64,000 nt of DNA from Rusavskia elegans (Eukaryota; Ascomycota; Lecanoromycetes; Teloschistales; Teloschistaceae), in assembly GCA_011316305.1 (NCBI GenBank), contig SAUG01000017.1, forward strand, positions 1-64,000, written 5' to 3'. The notes under the pieces are model-generated. The model was not told the origin of the DNA and searched no databases. It saw only the letters and a list, made by a program, of their open reading frames with translations. How positions within the stretch are numbered: position 1 is the first letter of the stretch; each line of letters starts with the position of its first letter. This document shows positions 34,785-47,500 of this stretch, piece after piece. The translations under genes were made by a program, and so were the position numbers.

Positions 34785-36881
34785 ATGGCAAGACCTCGCG
34801 CCTCGGGTACTGAGGTTCCCGGAGCAAGCCCGAATACAACCTTCGAACGGACTCTGAAGAGTCTGGACAGCGAGCGTAGTAAGCCTGCGTCTTTCTTCCG
34901 TCACCCATACGTAAGGATCTGACCATTACAGTCCCACCAGAGTTCCAGAATGACTTTGAGGACTATGTTTCTTCTGACGATCATGGCTCGTCCACCCATC
35001 CGGACAAAGTCGGTCGATCTTCAGACCTTAGCCGCAGCGGATCCGACGGTAGCGGCTCAATAGACGATAGCGATGGTGAATATCAGCCCGAACACAAACA
35101 CTTCAACACCTACTATCATCATGGACTTGACCCGCAAGAGCTTAACCCTCGATTTATGCCTGATCATGCCGGGGTTTCCTTGCATGATATCAAGATGGAC
35201 GAAGGCCAAGGTGACTTTCCCGAGGACCAGGAAGATGTGAATGTGGAAGATGAAGACAGCAAGGGGTCAAAGAAGCATGGACAAGCCCGCGGTAAGAAGT
35301 TGACGGCCAAGCCTGTCGGGATTGTTCGGTATCATGAAGGAAGTGAGCTTGAGTGGTTCGACCCTAATCACAACGTCTGGAGTATGCAGCAAGTCCATAA
35401 ATACACATTGCTTCCGCTAACATTGTCAGGACCGGCTGTTTACCATCAAGACATACGGGAGCAATTGATCAAGGATGCAGCACGCCTAGGGCGCTACCGT
35501 AAGTTCAATGACTACAGCTCTCAGATACCCTGGTGCTAACGAATAGGCAGGTCATCACCTGGCCCGTGGAAAGGACAAGTTGGATATTGTAAGTCTCGTT
35601 TGCATCAATCCGTTAGCAGCAGCTCCTGACACTTAACAGACTGCCTTCCATCCTGCATACGCCGAGAACGGTCCCGACCGTCAACACTGGCCGAAAATAC
35701 TGTTTCAGTACGCTCCGACATTGTCAAATTTTCTACACACCAAACCTCCGATCTGGCAGTTACACGACGGCCGGGTGGTCATCGATTGCAACAACGACGC
35801 AATGAATGACTATCCGGAAATCCCTGTTACGCTGGCCCGCAATGCAGATTCCTGGCTCATGCTCACATGCATGCGCCTGAACAATCACATCACGATCCAG
35901 GACTTCCGTGGTCGTATGCCCGGCGATCGAAAAATGTCCATGGCTGATCCTCTAGGAAGAAATCGGATCAGCATGAATATGACCCGATTTCGCAAGTTCG
36001 GATGTTGCTTGACCTGGAACTCGATTAGGAACGTCGATACACAGCGGGAGTACCTGGACAAGAAGCTCCCGCGTCGGTGTATCCGACTCAACTCGACAGA
36101 ATCCTTCCGGAAACTCTTCCCTTGGGAAGTAGCGGAGTCAGAGTTGCAAGATGCCGGACGGTTCCTCAAGCGGACAAGAGCCAGACAGAAGGACGTCTCG
36201 CAAGCCAGGTCTCGCCAGGTGTACAAGAGAAAGCGCTCAGAATTCGAGCAGCTCAAGAAGACCTTCGACCGTCTGAACCCAGATGGGCTTGACGACTATG
36301 ATACTGAGGACGAGGAGTTTGCCACAAAACGCCAGTCAGCTCATCCCAGAGACGGCACCGAGAATGATGCCATAAAAGCCGAGGCTGCTGCGGACAGTAC
36401 AGAGCTACAACTTGTCAAGCCCGGGAAGCGCAGGCGCATTGGACAAGGATCTCTCACAAGCAAAGACACTCGCGTTCTTCCAGGCGACACGTCTCCTGAT
36501 AGCAAGTCAGAGAAAGACCCTCACCCGATGTGTCCCCGACGTCACAAGGAGTATGCTGGCTTTCTCTCTCGCGCACCCAGCAACACCAGAGAGGCCCAGC
36601 TACTCTATGATCTGCTGCGTCCGACTCGCGTTCATTACGAGAAGAACACGGAGCTGGTGGCCCCCGAAACGTATGGTGATGAGTGCTACAAATGTCAACT
36701 CAGCGACCTACAGAATGCAATGATCGACTGGCATGAGTCTTATGAGAGGTTCAAGAATATGGAACCAGCCAAACTCATCGGCCTGCAATACGTCGAAAAC
36801 GGAGAACTATATTGGAATACAAACTGGAAAGATGCGTGGTTTGGCCATCAGCCGATGGTGAGCCCCGACGAGATCTTCTGA
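34785..36881 (+). CDS. RLN/RMP-family protein, 630 aa, five exons
   Basis: Exons 34785-34878, 34932-35381, 35430-35498, 35551-35588 and 35640-36881 join in frame. The introns are 48-53 nt, with gctaac near the acceptor of intron 3. The N-terminal 150 residues are acidic and disordered (EDQEDVNVEDEDSKG). Block i is AVYHQDIREQLIKDAARLG (about 184). Block ii is TAFHPAYAENG...PKILFQYAP (218-245). The core is GRVVIDCNND, DYPEIPVTLA, MRLNNHITIQDFRGRMPG (260-312). TRFRKFGCCLTWNS and IRLNSTESFRKLFPWEVAE follow (330-375). A basic, NLS-like stretch is GKRRRIGQG (about 470). The C-terminal domain (LSDLQNAMIDW...EPAKLIGLQYVENGELYW) is at 560-625. This is the cleanest multi-intron member and a good reference for the family. 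No known domain recognised. Confidence 0.8.
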
Positions 36882-38008
36882 ACGTTACTCCGTCCTCTGG
36901 TTCCGACTGGCTTTTGAGAATGTCATTCCTTTCTGAAGGTTTCTATGTACTGTCTGCAACATTTTCAGTTCTGTCTGTTTGTTTGTTTCTTTCCGATGAA
37001 GTGGCTGACGGAGGGAATTATGGAAGATGTTAGTCAAGGTCTTAAGTCATAGGTGATGCGAGGAACGTGTGGCTATTGTAATCGGTGAGTGGCCGCCTGC
37101 CAAGGCCCTGCATCAGAGTTTCTGGCAGCGACAGAATGAGGGAAGGGGGGTAAAGTGTTACAGAGACTGTACAACAGCACCATCGTGTAGGCTTTTGCCA
37201 TTGTCATTCCTGAGGACAAAGGCGTGAAGTGTTATTAGAGTTTGATAGCGCCACGGCGAGAAGTCACGTGCTTCGTTGCCGCCTTGGCACCCCAGCCGTT
37301 GTGCGAGCGAACAAAATTTCTTTGTCGTTGTCCTCCAAGTCTACTGATCATGATCGAATATTCTGATATTCTGTGCATGCTTGAGCGCGTGATTGGATAC
37401 TCGACCGATGAAGCTGTAGTCTGCTTCTCAAAGCTATGTGACGCGAGGAATGAGGGTCCTCGCTTCCGCAGGGACGACATGTTGTTATCACCCTTTCCCA
37501 TGTTGTGGTGCTGTGAAGTGAGCGGGCAACTGGCAGGTCTGTCTTTTAGCCATCGACATTGTAAGCGTACCACTTCCGAGCCTTGCGATGACGTCAAGTA
37601 GGAATCGTCTGGAAAAAGACAGGTTCTGAAGTAGGCTATCGGATTGGAATTCATGACTTCGAGTCTCGAACAGTGATTAATCTCAAGGTAATCGAGAGGA
37701 TCAGAATCATCGACTCCGATTTTTCTACTCAACGGGCTGCCTCTGGTATGTAATATGACAGAAAATAGCTGTCACTGCCCTCTTTGACGCAGCATCCCTT
37801 TGTTCTGATAAATACTCTCTGTTACAGCACTAGTGTCGAGGAAGTGTGTGCGAAGTGGGGTGCTGTGGACATTCGCAACTGTTGTTTGCGTTATCGATTG
37901 CCGTCACAACTTCAAGATCAACGGTGGTAGACCTTCGTCAACCTGCTTGGTACACCATTTATTCGCTTTGCCCTGCCCAATTGTCGAGAAGTTAATGCTC
38001 TCCGGACG
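36882..38008. other. Intergenic region
   Basis: Overlapping 119- and 165-codon frames on opposite strands (37242-37601 plus, 37732-37235 minus) have no domain and are probably chance. An in-frame extension before 38009 (TAG-bounded, about 37931-38008) could be a further 5' exon of the next gene. Confidence 0.35.
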
Positions 38009-39228
38009 ATGGATATCATGGTAAGCGTAACAGAGTGCATCCGGCATGCACTGCAACGCTAATTTGACCCAAGGATCCTCAGCATCGCCTCCCAAAGTAT
38101 CTATTCAACGTAGGATCTGTTCTGTGCGCCAGAGACTCCCGTGGAAGTGCATGGTGGAGAGATTCGTCATCTGGTCCATGGCGGGAAGCCGTCTTTCACA
38201 GCACGATTCGACCAAGTCTTATCAACGAGGCGTCGAAGCAAGGACAATATCAATATTCACGAAAGGAAGGTCCGCATGGCGTCTCTGATATTACTTCATA
38301 CCATCCTACTCAAGACTGGGGAATCGACCGCGACAAGCGTTCGCCGAAGATCTTCCAATTCTATCGAACTTTGGATACGGAACCGTCCGACCCTCTGGAA
38401 TTGTTTATCTGGCACGGGAAAATTGTACTCGACTTTGAAGGGCGCCCTATGCGATATATTCCCGCACTTCCTGCCACAATCGGTAGCAAAGAAGATGGTT
38501 GCTTCTTGGAGTGCATGTTCCGAGAGGATCCAAGGATTACAATGCAGGACTTCCTCTCACGGATGCCTGTCACACACCCGCCAATGCATTACAAGCCTGC
38601 GGTGGGGGCTGTGACGATCAGCCACAGGCGTTACCACTTTCGTCTGCAAGCTGGCTGTATAAATTGGGCCCCTGGAGAGATCTCTAATGAACATCGGGTG
38701 CAGATGGAGAAACTGATACCATTAAGATGTCTTCGGGCTAATTCAACATACGACCATCGAGATCTGACGACAAAAGAGATGAGGGAATTGAAATTGGCTA
38801 CGAAGAAGGGAAAATCCAAGCGGGCAAGATCAAGTCAAGCCTCCCCCGGTGTTGGGGGGAGGTCCCAGGTCATGACCCAAAACAACGAGAACAAGCTCTT
38901 CACTGGGGACAAAGAGATTGACCAAGAATACGCAATGCCTGGTCGCTCTAATCATGTACCGTCCATCCTGCAAGATGTCGCAACTGGCGTCCAATGCCCT
39001 GGTACTGTGGCCACGACTTTCCGGAATCCTCAAACCATCATCGAACAACCAGTCGATGTAGTATCGGACACGTCAGATGAGATTTTCGAACGTGGTGGCA
39101 GATGGTATAGGTGCCGGGATTGGGAGCGAGATAGCCATCGATGGGACGATGATGAGTACGAGGACATGTACTTCGCAACTCTCTGCGCTGAGAAGGATGA
39201 TTCTCTCCTCGCTACGGTTGGACGCTAA
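38009..39228 (+). CDS. RLN/RMP-family protein, about 385 aa
   Basis: Exon 1 (38009-38020) encodes only MDIM; a 62-nt intron (gtaagc, gctaat branch, cctcag acceptor at 38082) leads to 38083-39228. The start is tentative because exon 1 is so short and more 5' sequence may belong. Block i is WREAVFHSTIRPSLINEA (about 38). Block ii is ITSYHPTQDWG...PKIFQFY (65-90). The core is GKIVLDFEGRPMRYIPALP, then FREDPRITMQDFLSRMPV (115-165). YHFRLQAGCINW and LRANSTYDHRDLTTKEM follow (190-230). The usual C-terminal domain is missing: the protein ends at a TAA (39226-39228) after an acidic/Trp segment, although the frame stays open for another 60 codons. It is one of two short, truncated-looking members and lies 1.1 kb downstream of the preceding member. 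Confidence 0.6.
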
Positions 39229-40331
39229 ATCCCCCCCGATGCTGACATGGAACCATTCCGGAGCTCAGTACAAGCTCGAAGGAGCAACAACGATCCACGC
39301 AAAAGATCTCATCCCAGCCAACCTGCTTCAACATTTTCTGAGAGTCTCCAAGCGCCTGAGGGTACTTCGACTCAAGGGTCTGACAATCGATACCCCGAGC
39401 CCAAGTGATTGAAGGTCCCATACATCGCAGCATACGTCCGGGAACTCCTAAGGCTAACTTCGCAAGTTCGGAACGGTTAAGCACTTTCAAGCAAACCCAT
39501 CCACTCCTTGACGGCCAAGAGAGGCAATGTACGACTAGAAGGACTATAAGAATCTCCCTTTCTCTCTTCCGTGACGGAAATTTGAGCAGGCCCGTCGATT
39601 GCCTGATTGTGAGGGTCGCTGTTCTAGTCACCCATTTATTTGCAAGATTTTCAAGGGCAAACTCAAAGCACACTGCTTTCCCCAATCGTCTCCCATATAC
39701 ATATCGGCTCTGTTACGCTTGTCAATTCGTTCTGCGATCCTATCCGCAAGTCCATCATTATGTCTCCCGTTTCGCCTGGGAGAGCGCTCTTTCGTATATG
39801 CATCATCAGGAAACCCTTTATAACACCTTTCCTACACGCATCTCATTGTTTACGAGTCTTCAAGCACTTTCATATCAACACTTGTTTTTGTCACAATGTT
39901 GCGCTCTGCATCTCCTATAACACATTCTCCCTAAGCTGCATATTGACTTCCCTTTTCCCCCTTTTCTGTCGTATCTTCTCTTTGTCCCTCCCCTTTCTCT
40001 GATGCGTCTTCGACATCACCGTCGTATGCACGTCCAAGCCTTTGTTTCCTGCCGTCTTTCGTACATCACTCGGATAGTGATGAGCTCCCTGCAGCATGTA
40101 TATCTTCGACGCTGGATGCCCTTTTCCTTTCTGTTCTTCAAGTCTCTCGAGTATCCAAAGCACCTCGAACTTGAAGTCTCATCATACCTATTTATTCTTT
40201 CGAGGACACGACAGGATACAGCCCTACAGCGACTGTCTCGAGGTCTGACGAGTGGCTCACCAAGAACAATTCCTTTGTTTGATGTTGGCGAAAAAGAAGC
40301 TTGCGAACAAAGCCATTGTAGACTGTCCACC
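39229..40331. other. Intergenic, upstream region of the 40.3-kb gene
   Basis: Frames such as 39405-39920 have no domain. The open frame of the next gene extends upstream to 40002, but I place the start at 40332 by comparison with its duplicate. Part of this region (about 40060-40230) resembles the upstream region of the duplicate at 44300-44470. Confidence 0.4.
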
Positions 40332-43300
40332 ATGTCGAGTCAGGATACTTCACCTCCACTAGAAGCAAAGAACGGGAACAATCTTCCTGGAGGTGCTCGT
40401 GGTAATTTTCATAACGGCCAACCAGGAGTTCACGGTCCTCAGGTCAACCCCGAGCGAAGTAAGTTGTTCCAATCTTCCATGGCCGGCGTTTATTACTTAC
40501 AACAAGACACAGTTGATCGTCCTGCACGAGTTCAGCGAGCTCTGAACCATGTTGCGATTCCCGGTCCAGACACAGCCCGTGTTCGACCTGCTTCAGGGGT
40601 CCACCTGGCTCCTGGACGAGACAACGCTTCCATTGAGATAACGGAAGACGAACATAAGGAGCTTGATGATCTTACGGAAGAGCGTGACGATGCACATAAA
40701 GCGCTTGAACGGGCGCAGCGTCGGCTTGACGATGCTCAGCAACGTGTCAGCCGACGTCTGCAGCGGGCACGGGTACTCTGCGACTCGAGCAATTTTCGGA
40801 CAAACCAACAGCTTCATTCAGTTACATCGGCGATGGATACTAACTCACGGTTCACTACAACTTCTTCTCTGGGCAAGCGAAGCAATGACGATCGTGGTGA
40901 AAACAAGGATGAGAACGGCTCGCTCCAAGCTGGTTCAAGAACGAGAAGACGACCTAACTCGGAACATACAACGGAATTCTCGGGCCCACCACATACATCT
41001 GCCGGCAATGCGCTACGGAGCTTGCACACTCTTGGAAGACGACGACATCTTCATCCTGCTCCCTCAATGAAACCACCAGGCCCACAGGCAGGAACATTTT
41101 ATGAGGCTTTCACACATGGCGGCGCGGCAAGTACATACGACGATTCGTATCTTCAAGACCATCTTCCAAATCCATTTTCGACTACCGTGCACACCCAGCA
41201 GCCAAAAGAAACCCCCGATTATCCCTTCAATGCAATTTCCGTCACTGGTAAACGCAGCAGAGATGACGGCGACACCACTGATGGAGCATCTGGGAATGGA
41301 GATGAAGGACCAAATGTAGCCCAAATTGAAGAGCCCCAAAAGGTGATGCCACTGACGAAGCGCCAAAAGAAACGACAAGGGATGGTCTCGGAAGGTAAGG
41401 ACATACCAAAAGATGACGAGAAAGTAAAGGGAGTTGTCAAGGTGGAAGACGGTAACCTCTTTCATCATCATAACGGCAAATGGGAGCCTGCAGCCTACCA
41501 CCATGAACGAAGACTTGGACTTTTCGCGCGCGAGGCTGTCAAGGGTATATACACTTATCCGCCCACTGCAGGAACGAAAGAGGAGGACAAGACGGCGTAT
41601 CACCCGCACTATGCCAACATCAATATGTCCGTGCGCGAGGGGAGACCACATCTTTTGTATCAATGGGATCCTCCCAAGGAGCAGGCACCATTTATCCACC
41701 CTGGCCTGATGCGTGATCCGGAGGATGGAATTTTGCTTTTGGACGCGAACAATCATCCTATATTCGACTGGCCTGAATTACCAAAAACAATCAGTGCTCA
41801 GGTCGAAGGCTTCTGGCTCGAATACTGGTGGCGATTGAATCGACACATCAGAATTGAGGACGTGCTCGCAAGGTGCCCAGAAATGACGCAAAGAAAAGAC
41901 TCGACGTTGTACCGCCCGATTGCTACCCGATCCGCGTACGGCAATAGCAGATCAAAAGACAGACTGGCAGCTGGGACCCGTTCGTGGGAACAAAAGGAGG
42001 GCAGTAAAGAGATCAAAGCTCAGTATGAGCGAATCATGCCGAACAAAGTCTTGGCTGAGATCGCCCATCGCGGCACAACCACCTTCTTCCGAGACCTCAC
42101 ACCGAAAGAGACGAGCGCGATCTGCCACATCAATAAAGGGAAAGGAACGGCGCCCTCGAGAGCTGGCAACAAAAAGCTGAATGAAGCCAAGAAGCAAGAA
42201 CGCAAGGCGAAGAGCGATCCTGAGCTGGAGGCAATATATCGGAGATTGCTTCGCGAAAAGCATGACGCGGATCGGCTGGACCCGCGTTGGGCACAAGAGG
42301 GAGGTCCTGATCCTGGATGGGCATTCCCAGATCCTGCTGCAGGCTCAGCTCGACTTGGTACTGCGACCACCACTGGATACGGGCAACCGGTCAACACGCA
42401 GATTCCAGGTCCAGCCAACAATACCGGCGATGATACCACCTTCCTCGAAGATGAAGGTGACACAACACTGGTAGAAAATGATCAGACCTCTTCAGCAAAC
42501 CATGGGTTCTACCAATACTACGCCCCTACTCAATCGAATAGCCAGTGCGGTGGTGCAGAAGGGTCGATTGCTCAGCAAGGCATCACCGGCAACACTACAT
42601 ACCCAGGACCTGGCTACCACTGGTTGGTGCCAAATACGCCCCAGGAGAAGTTAAGCATTACGAACGCACTCGAAAACGCTCGCCAGTCATGCCGTGTCAT
42701 GACTCGTGATGACCCACCGAAGACTAATGCGAACGACTGTTACATGAACCAATTTCATGAGCTAGAGGGGTGGCTGAAAAACAAGTTGTCTTCAACTGAT
42801 CCTGGGAAAGCCTTACCTGTACTGCACCCGTGGACTAATTGGTACGGTGGTTGGGATGCCTGGAATTCTATGGACTTGAATTATGATGATTTGCAATTGT
42901 TTGAGTATCAATCCCATGGAAAGTTCAATCAGGAAACGAACACCGGGAAGAAGCCTGAGCGTAAGCAGCACACCCTTGGACTCGACTTCGACTCTGCACA
43001 TATTAGAATACGGCATGACCAAGGGATCTTGGCTCCCAACAAAATCCGCGCTCTGAAGGATTCTCTCAAGGACGATCTGGCTACAGTCAGAAAGGACCCA
43101 ACCTCAAGTGCGAAGGCGGGTGCACCACCAGGTTACGCTGCAGCTAAGTCGCTGCAGCATGCTGCTGAGCCAGATCGGCCGCTCTGGGAGATGACCGTGA
43201 TACAACAACCCAACGAATTTGATGGTCCACTGTATCAAATGGAGGGAAACCCTACCTTTTCCCAGGACCAAAATGCCATCTTTGATTCAGCCGAATTCTT

Positions 43301-43535
43301 CGGTACTCCCGATCGAGATTTTGAGGACTTCATGTCCATTATGCCGAAGAAAGAATCGCCGCCGGGAGATGCTGCTGGACCTGATGACCATTTGAATGAG
43401 AACGCTTGGCAACAAGATCCTCGAGATTCGCCGGTTCATGATGGAGGAATCCACCAGCTTTTCGGTGATATGGAGGATAAGCCGCGAGGTAACGACGTCC
43501 TAGCGCAGCTACAAGTTTTCGATGAGGAACGCTGA
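40332..43535 (+). CDS. RLN/RMP-family protein, about 1049-1067 aa, core introns lost
   Basis: One open frame. ATG 40332 (MSSQDTSPPLEAK) was chosen over the in-frame ATG at 40002 because the duplicate at 44595 also begins MSS. A 54-nt piece at 40459-40512 has intron signals (gtaagt...acacag) and, being a multiple of three, leaves the frame open either way. A coiled coil spans about 95-150 (DDLTEERDDAHKALERAQRR). Block i is WEPAAYHHERRLGLFAREA (about 370). Block ii is TAYHPHYANINMSVREG...HLLYQWDPP. The core is GILLLDANNHPIFDWPELPK, EYWWRLNRHIRIEDVLARCP (455-505). Then come RIMPNKVLAEI and TTTFFRDLTPKE (about 560-575). The C-terminal domain (HELEGWLKNK...LPVLHPW...WYGGWDAW) is at 790-825. All five introns present in the core of the neighbour are absent here. 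Confidence 0.8.
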   Translation: MSSQDTSPPLEAKNGNNLPGGARGNFHNGQPGVHGPQVNPERSKLFQSSMAGVYYLQQDTVDRPARVQRALNHVAIPGPDTARVRPASGVHLAPGRDNASIEITEDEHKELDDLTEERDDAHKALERAQRRLDDAQQRVSRRLQRARVLCDSSNFRTNQQLHSVTSAMDTNSRFTTTSSLGKRSNDDRGENKDENGSLQAGSRTRRRPNSEHTTEFSGPPHTSAGNALRSLHTLGRRRHLHPAPSMKPPGPQAGTFYEAFTHGGAASTYDDSYLQDHLPNPFSTTVHTQQPKETPDYPFNAISVTGKRSRDDGDTTDGASGNGDEGPNVAQIEEPQKVMPLTKRQKKRQGMVSEGKDIPKDDEKVKGVVKVEDGNLFHHHNGKWEPAAYHHERRLGLFAREAVKGIYTYPPTAGTKEEDKTAYHPHYANINMSVREGRPHLLYQWDPPKEQAPFIHPGLMRDPEDGILLLDANNHPIFDWPELPKTISAQVEGFWLEYWWRLNRHIRIEDVLARCPEMTQRKDSTLYRPIATRSAYGNSRSKDRLAAGTRSWEQKEGSKEIKAQYERIMPNKVLAEIAHRGTTTFFRDLTPKETSAICHINKGKGTAPSRAGNKKLNEAKKQERKAKSDPELEAIYRRLLREKHDADRLDPRWAQEGGPDPGWAFPDPAAGSARLGTATTTGYGQPVNTQIPGPANNTGDDTTFLEDEGDTTLVENDQTSSANHGFYQYYAPTQSNSQCGGAEGSIAQQGITGNTTYPGPGYHWLVPNTPQEKLSITNALENARQSCRVMTRDDPPKTNANDCYMNQFHELEGWLKNKLSSTDPGKALPVLHPWTNWYGGWDAWNSMDLNYDDLQLFEYQSHGKFNQETNTGKKPERKQHTLGLDFDSAHIRIRHDQGILAPNKIRALKDSLKDDLATVRKDPTSSAKAGAPPGYAAAKSLQHAAEPDRPLWEMTVIQQPNEFDGPLYQMEGNPTFSQDQNAIFDSAEFFGTPDRDFEDFMSIMPKKESPPGDAAGPDDHLNENAWQQDPRDSPVHDGGIHQLFGDMEDKPRGNDVLAQLQVFDEER
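40459..40512 (+). other. Possible intron in the 5' part of the 40.3-kb gene
   Basis: It has a gtaagt donor and a gacacag acceptor at phase 1 after N-P-E-R. The same position and phase carries an intron in the gene at 34785 (after D-S-E-R). Its length (54 nt) keeps the frame. Confidence 0.6.
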
Positions 43536-44594
43536 CGAGGTTTCTCAGATGATGTCTCATGATGGATTGGAATCGATGATTCGAACGCTTTCAACGATAG
43601 CATGACAGGTGTAAAGACTACCCCTTGACGAAAAATTTCAGGTCTACGGATCATGAATTGGACGACGTGTACGAGTCTTATATTGACTGAGATTATGTAC
43701 TGCAATAACGATTTTTTTAGCGTGGAGATGTATGTTGGAAAGTTTTGCGGTGTAATGATTTATTGAAGGAATGCTTGGTAGAGTCCAAAGAACTACTCTC
43801 GCTGTGCGAGTTAGTATCCCGGGGACTGTCTAATATACCATTTGGTACGTTCTGAGTATGGATAGATACTCATCATGCTTGATAGTCATGATTTTCTTTT
43901 GGCAAGGACCAATATGAGGTTAAAGATACATAAGTATGAACTGGCAATTTCCATTCACCCCTTCTACTGCGATGTCTATTCTCTATCACCAGAGTCAGCG
44001 AAGTTACCCTTTCCATGCAGCTCTGTCTGTCTGATCCTTCCCTCAACGGTAACATCTATCACAGTTACCTAGACCCGAACACTTCTCGTACAGCACCCTA
44101 CCTATATCATCAACGCTTCCCTTGCCCACCGCCCTTCCATGTGGACCCCTCACTCTGAGACCTTTCTTGCTAGGACCAGCAAGCTTCTCCGCGACCTCGT
44201 AAATGTGGGCCATAATATAGGCCGGTCCGATGGACGTATCGTCGACCAGACGACTGTGGGTTAACAGATCATCAACATGCTGTGGAGGCGCGACGGATTT
44301 CCTGTCGTATACCGTACATCATTCTCGTAATAATGGATTCCTTGCAGGATGTATACGCTCGTTCATTTTCTGTTCTCCAAATGTGTCAAAGAGCCTCCTT
44401 TTTCGATTCTCCGAATCTGTCGAGTTGATCTCCTATTATGTCTATCTTTCCTTTCTCAGACGCGACACAGCATACTCTATCCCATCATACAACCATCTCA
44501 GTACGAGCCGAGTCTCTTTTCGAATGGTAGCATTTTTTGTGTGTTAGCATTGTACCAAGGAAGCTGATCACAAAGGCTTTGTGCATGGTACGGT
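43536..44594. other. Intergenic between tandem duplicates
   Basis: Short frames only. The segment about 44300-44470 resembles the upstream region of the preceding gene, and about 43810-43890 resembles the 3' flank of the next one (about 48520-48600), so the duplication unit includes both flanks. Confidence 0.5.
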
Positions 44595-47500
44595 ATGTCG
44601 AGTCACGGCAGACGTGGAGGCGTGAACACCCAGGGGACAGCCCCTGGAAACACGCAACGGAGACACATACCAGGTGATGTATATGGGTACTTCCAAGTTG
44701 ATCCCCAAGCCCCAGCAGGTATCCAGAGGCGTCCGACCGACGAGCGTTGCACGTGGGAAAATCTAGGTCTCAATGACCACACGGCAGTAAATCAGGATAA
44801 TTCAACGCAGGAACCATCTTCAGCTATAGAGTTAACGCAGAACAACCATCCTACATACGGTCAGCAGCCATCGAATCAACGAACAGTTCCAGACCGAGAT
44901 GCCACAGAAACAGAGCAGGACGAGTTGGAGCACCTTGAAGCCGAAGCAGCGGAAGCTCAACTTGCCTTGGACCAGGCACAACGCGTGGCTAAACAAGCAC
45001 AGAAGAGCTTGGACGATGCTTACCTACGTATCCAACGACGAATGCAAGCCACTCATAACCATCATGCATCAACGCGGCAGGCCAAAATGGTCTCTTACAC
45101 TGGCAACCCATCGGCGAGAGAAGTCACAGGGCTTCTGGCATCTGTACCTCCTTATCCTGCTCATAGCAGTTCGTGTCTCAATGGGACAACCGCTTTCGCA
45201 CCTACCCCGTCGAATAGGAAGAGATCGACAGACGAACGTGACGATGAAGCTCCCCTCGACGCAGATGGACAAGGGAGAAGAGTCAGATCAAAGATAGACA
45301 TGGGATATCCAGAAGCCCATGTTCAGTCAAACACAAGTGCCAGTAGACCCACCTATAGAACAGGTGGATTGGTACCTCGGAGACACGAGCATCCCTCACA
45401 ATACATACGAGCCAATCGTACGGCTAACCGTATCGGGTCTTCCCAGCCATTCATGGCCATCAACAATATGTTGGGGAGGATGCCAAGTATCAACACCACA
45501 ACTCAACCACAAGAAAGTAATTCTTTGCGGGATGAGCATCTCCTAAACCTCGACACCTCTGATTCCCATTTCAATTCTCCTCTGCAGACACATTCAGACA
45601 ACCTAGGAAATAACGTCCAGTCGTGGGCTGATAGGTCTTCATTTGCGGTCCAGCAGGCTTTCGGTAGCAATCTCACAGGATTCCGAAATACTCAAACACC
45701 AGCTCTTGTACCAACTCGGCGATACATACCTACTTACCATCGATCGGACTCCTCAGATCATCCAGACATGCCTCGAAAGTCAGCGACTGGCTCACAATTC
45801 GACACATCGAGACGTTCGATACAATCTACCCAGGATACGACCACCAGCAAATTCAATCCGAAGAAGCGTCCGCGAGCTACAAAGATTTCGACAAGAGACG
45901 AAACGGCGAACGAGGATGACGACAATTCTGAACCACCGCGGGAAAGTAAACGGCAAGTAAAACGCGTACGGTTGGAAGCACAAGGCGTCGAACTGCCCAA
46001 AGACACCGAAAAGGCTATGGGAAAAGTGTATCAAGACAGAGCTGGCAACATCTATGTCATTATTGACGGCAAAGCTGAGTATGCAGCCTTCCACAACCAG
46101 CGAAGGCTCTCCTTGCTCGCTCGTGAGGACGCCAAGGGTCGGTACAGTAAGTGGAAGCCCTTGTCGAGAAGCTAGAGCGTTGCGTGCTGACAGAAAACAG
46201 GATATCCTCTGGAGCATGGTTTGTACGAGGACGACAGAACGGCATTCCATCAGGATTATGCGAACATTAATCTGGCGAATCGGCATGCGAGGCCAGATTT
46301 GCTGTTTCAGGTACGTGAATCATGTCCTAACAGCATTATACTGTGTATCCTTGTTCGAGGGCCATGCCGTTGGCACGGTAATGCTGACTTGACAATGATC
46401 CTAGTGGAACGGCCCCAAAAAGGGTCGATTTGAACATCCTGGTTTCATGCGCGACCCCGACGACGGGAAGGTGCTGCTTTCCAAGGAGCGACACCCTATT
46501 CTAGATTGGCCTGAGCTGCCAAAGGTTCTAAGCAGCCAGGTCGAAGGTCTGCTCCTAGAATATTGGTGCCGCTTGAACCAGCACATAAAGATCGAAGACA
46601 GTAAGTGACTCAGACTATACTATCCTGGATCATACAGGCAGCAATACTGACTCAACCCGTTTCTAGTAGTCGCAAGATGCCCTGATAGAAGCCGGAAAAA
46701 CGGTAGTTGTAAAATACAGGCACTTCTCCAATCTGCGTACGGCAACCGTAAGCAGGAGGCACGCCTCCAAAATGGAACATGTGCCGTGAGTAAAGCGTGG
46801 ATCCCTTATTATGAACAGTATTGACGTGGGATATAGTGGCAGATGAAAGAGGGTAGTCGCGAAATTAGAGCCGCGATGGAAAGCGTCATGCCGCAGAGAG
46901 TGTTGGACGAAAAAGCACAGAGCAACACGACTCGCAGCTGTAAGTACAACACCATTGCACATTTCTCTGTCTTCTCCCTAAGTCAATGCGACAACGTGCT
47001 TTTTCCAAGGAGTGCTGGCTTACATTATTTGCAGGGCGCGACCTCACCAAAGATGAATCCGACGCCATCAAATTCGCGAACAAAGGGATCGGGAGTGCGA
47101 TGAAAAGAGCTGGTAATCGAGCATTGTCCGAAAAGGCAAAAAAGGAAGTCGACGCGATAAAGAACCCGAAGGCAGCTGCAAATCTCCAGCGCCTCCATCA
47201 AGAGAAGGCAGTTGACGATGCACGATATGCAAGAACGAGAGTCAATCCCGGTCTGCTACTTCCGAATCCACCAACAATCCATTCCCTTCATCAGCTACCC
47301 CTAGCTCCTTCCCAAGGAGCTCAGCAGCCGCCCTATCCTGCCCATCGAGTTCCCCAGGGTCTCCCACAAGGAATCCCCCAGGTGACCCGAGCAGCCCGAC
47401 GACCTTTCCGGAGTCATCCACACAGCCACGCACGAAACGGTGCAAAAACCACTAAGGCAGTCCAACAAGTGGCCGACGAGGGCGACACGACCCTGGTAGA

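Noticed and set aside
38113..38200. A frameshift in the block i region of the 38-kb gene
   Set aside because: Using the cctcag acceptor at 38082 instead of gtag at 38112 gives a continuous frame through WREAVFHSTIR, so no frameshift is needed.
40002..40331. An in-frame upstream ATG that would extend the 40.3-kb gene by 110 residues
   Set aside because: The extension is leader-like, resembles the non-coding upstream region of the duplicate, and the duplicate starts with the same MSS at the position matching 40332.
41064..41756. A 230-codon minus-strand frame
   Set aside because: It overlaps the conserved core of the 40.3-kb family gene on the opposite strand and has no domain.
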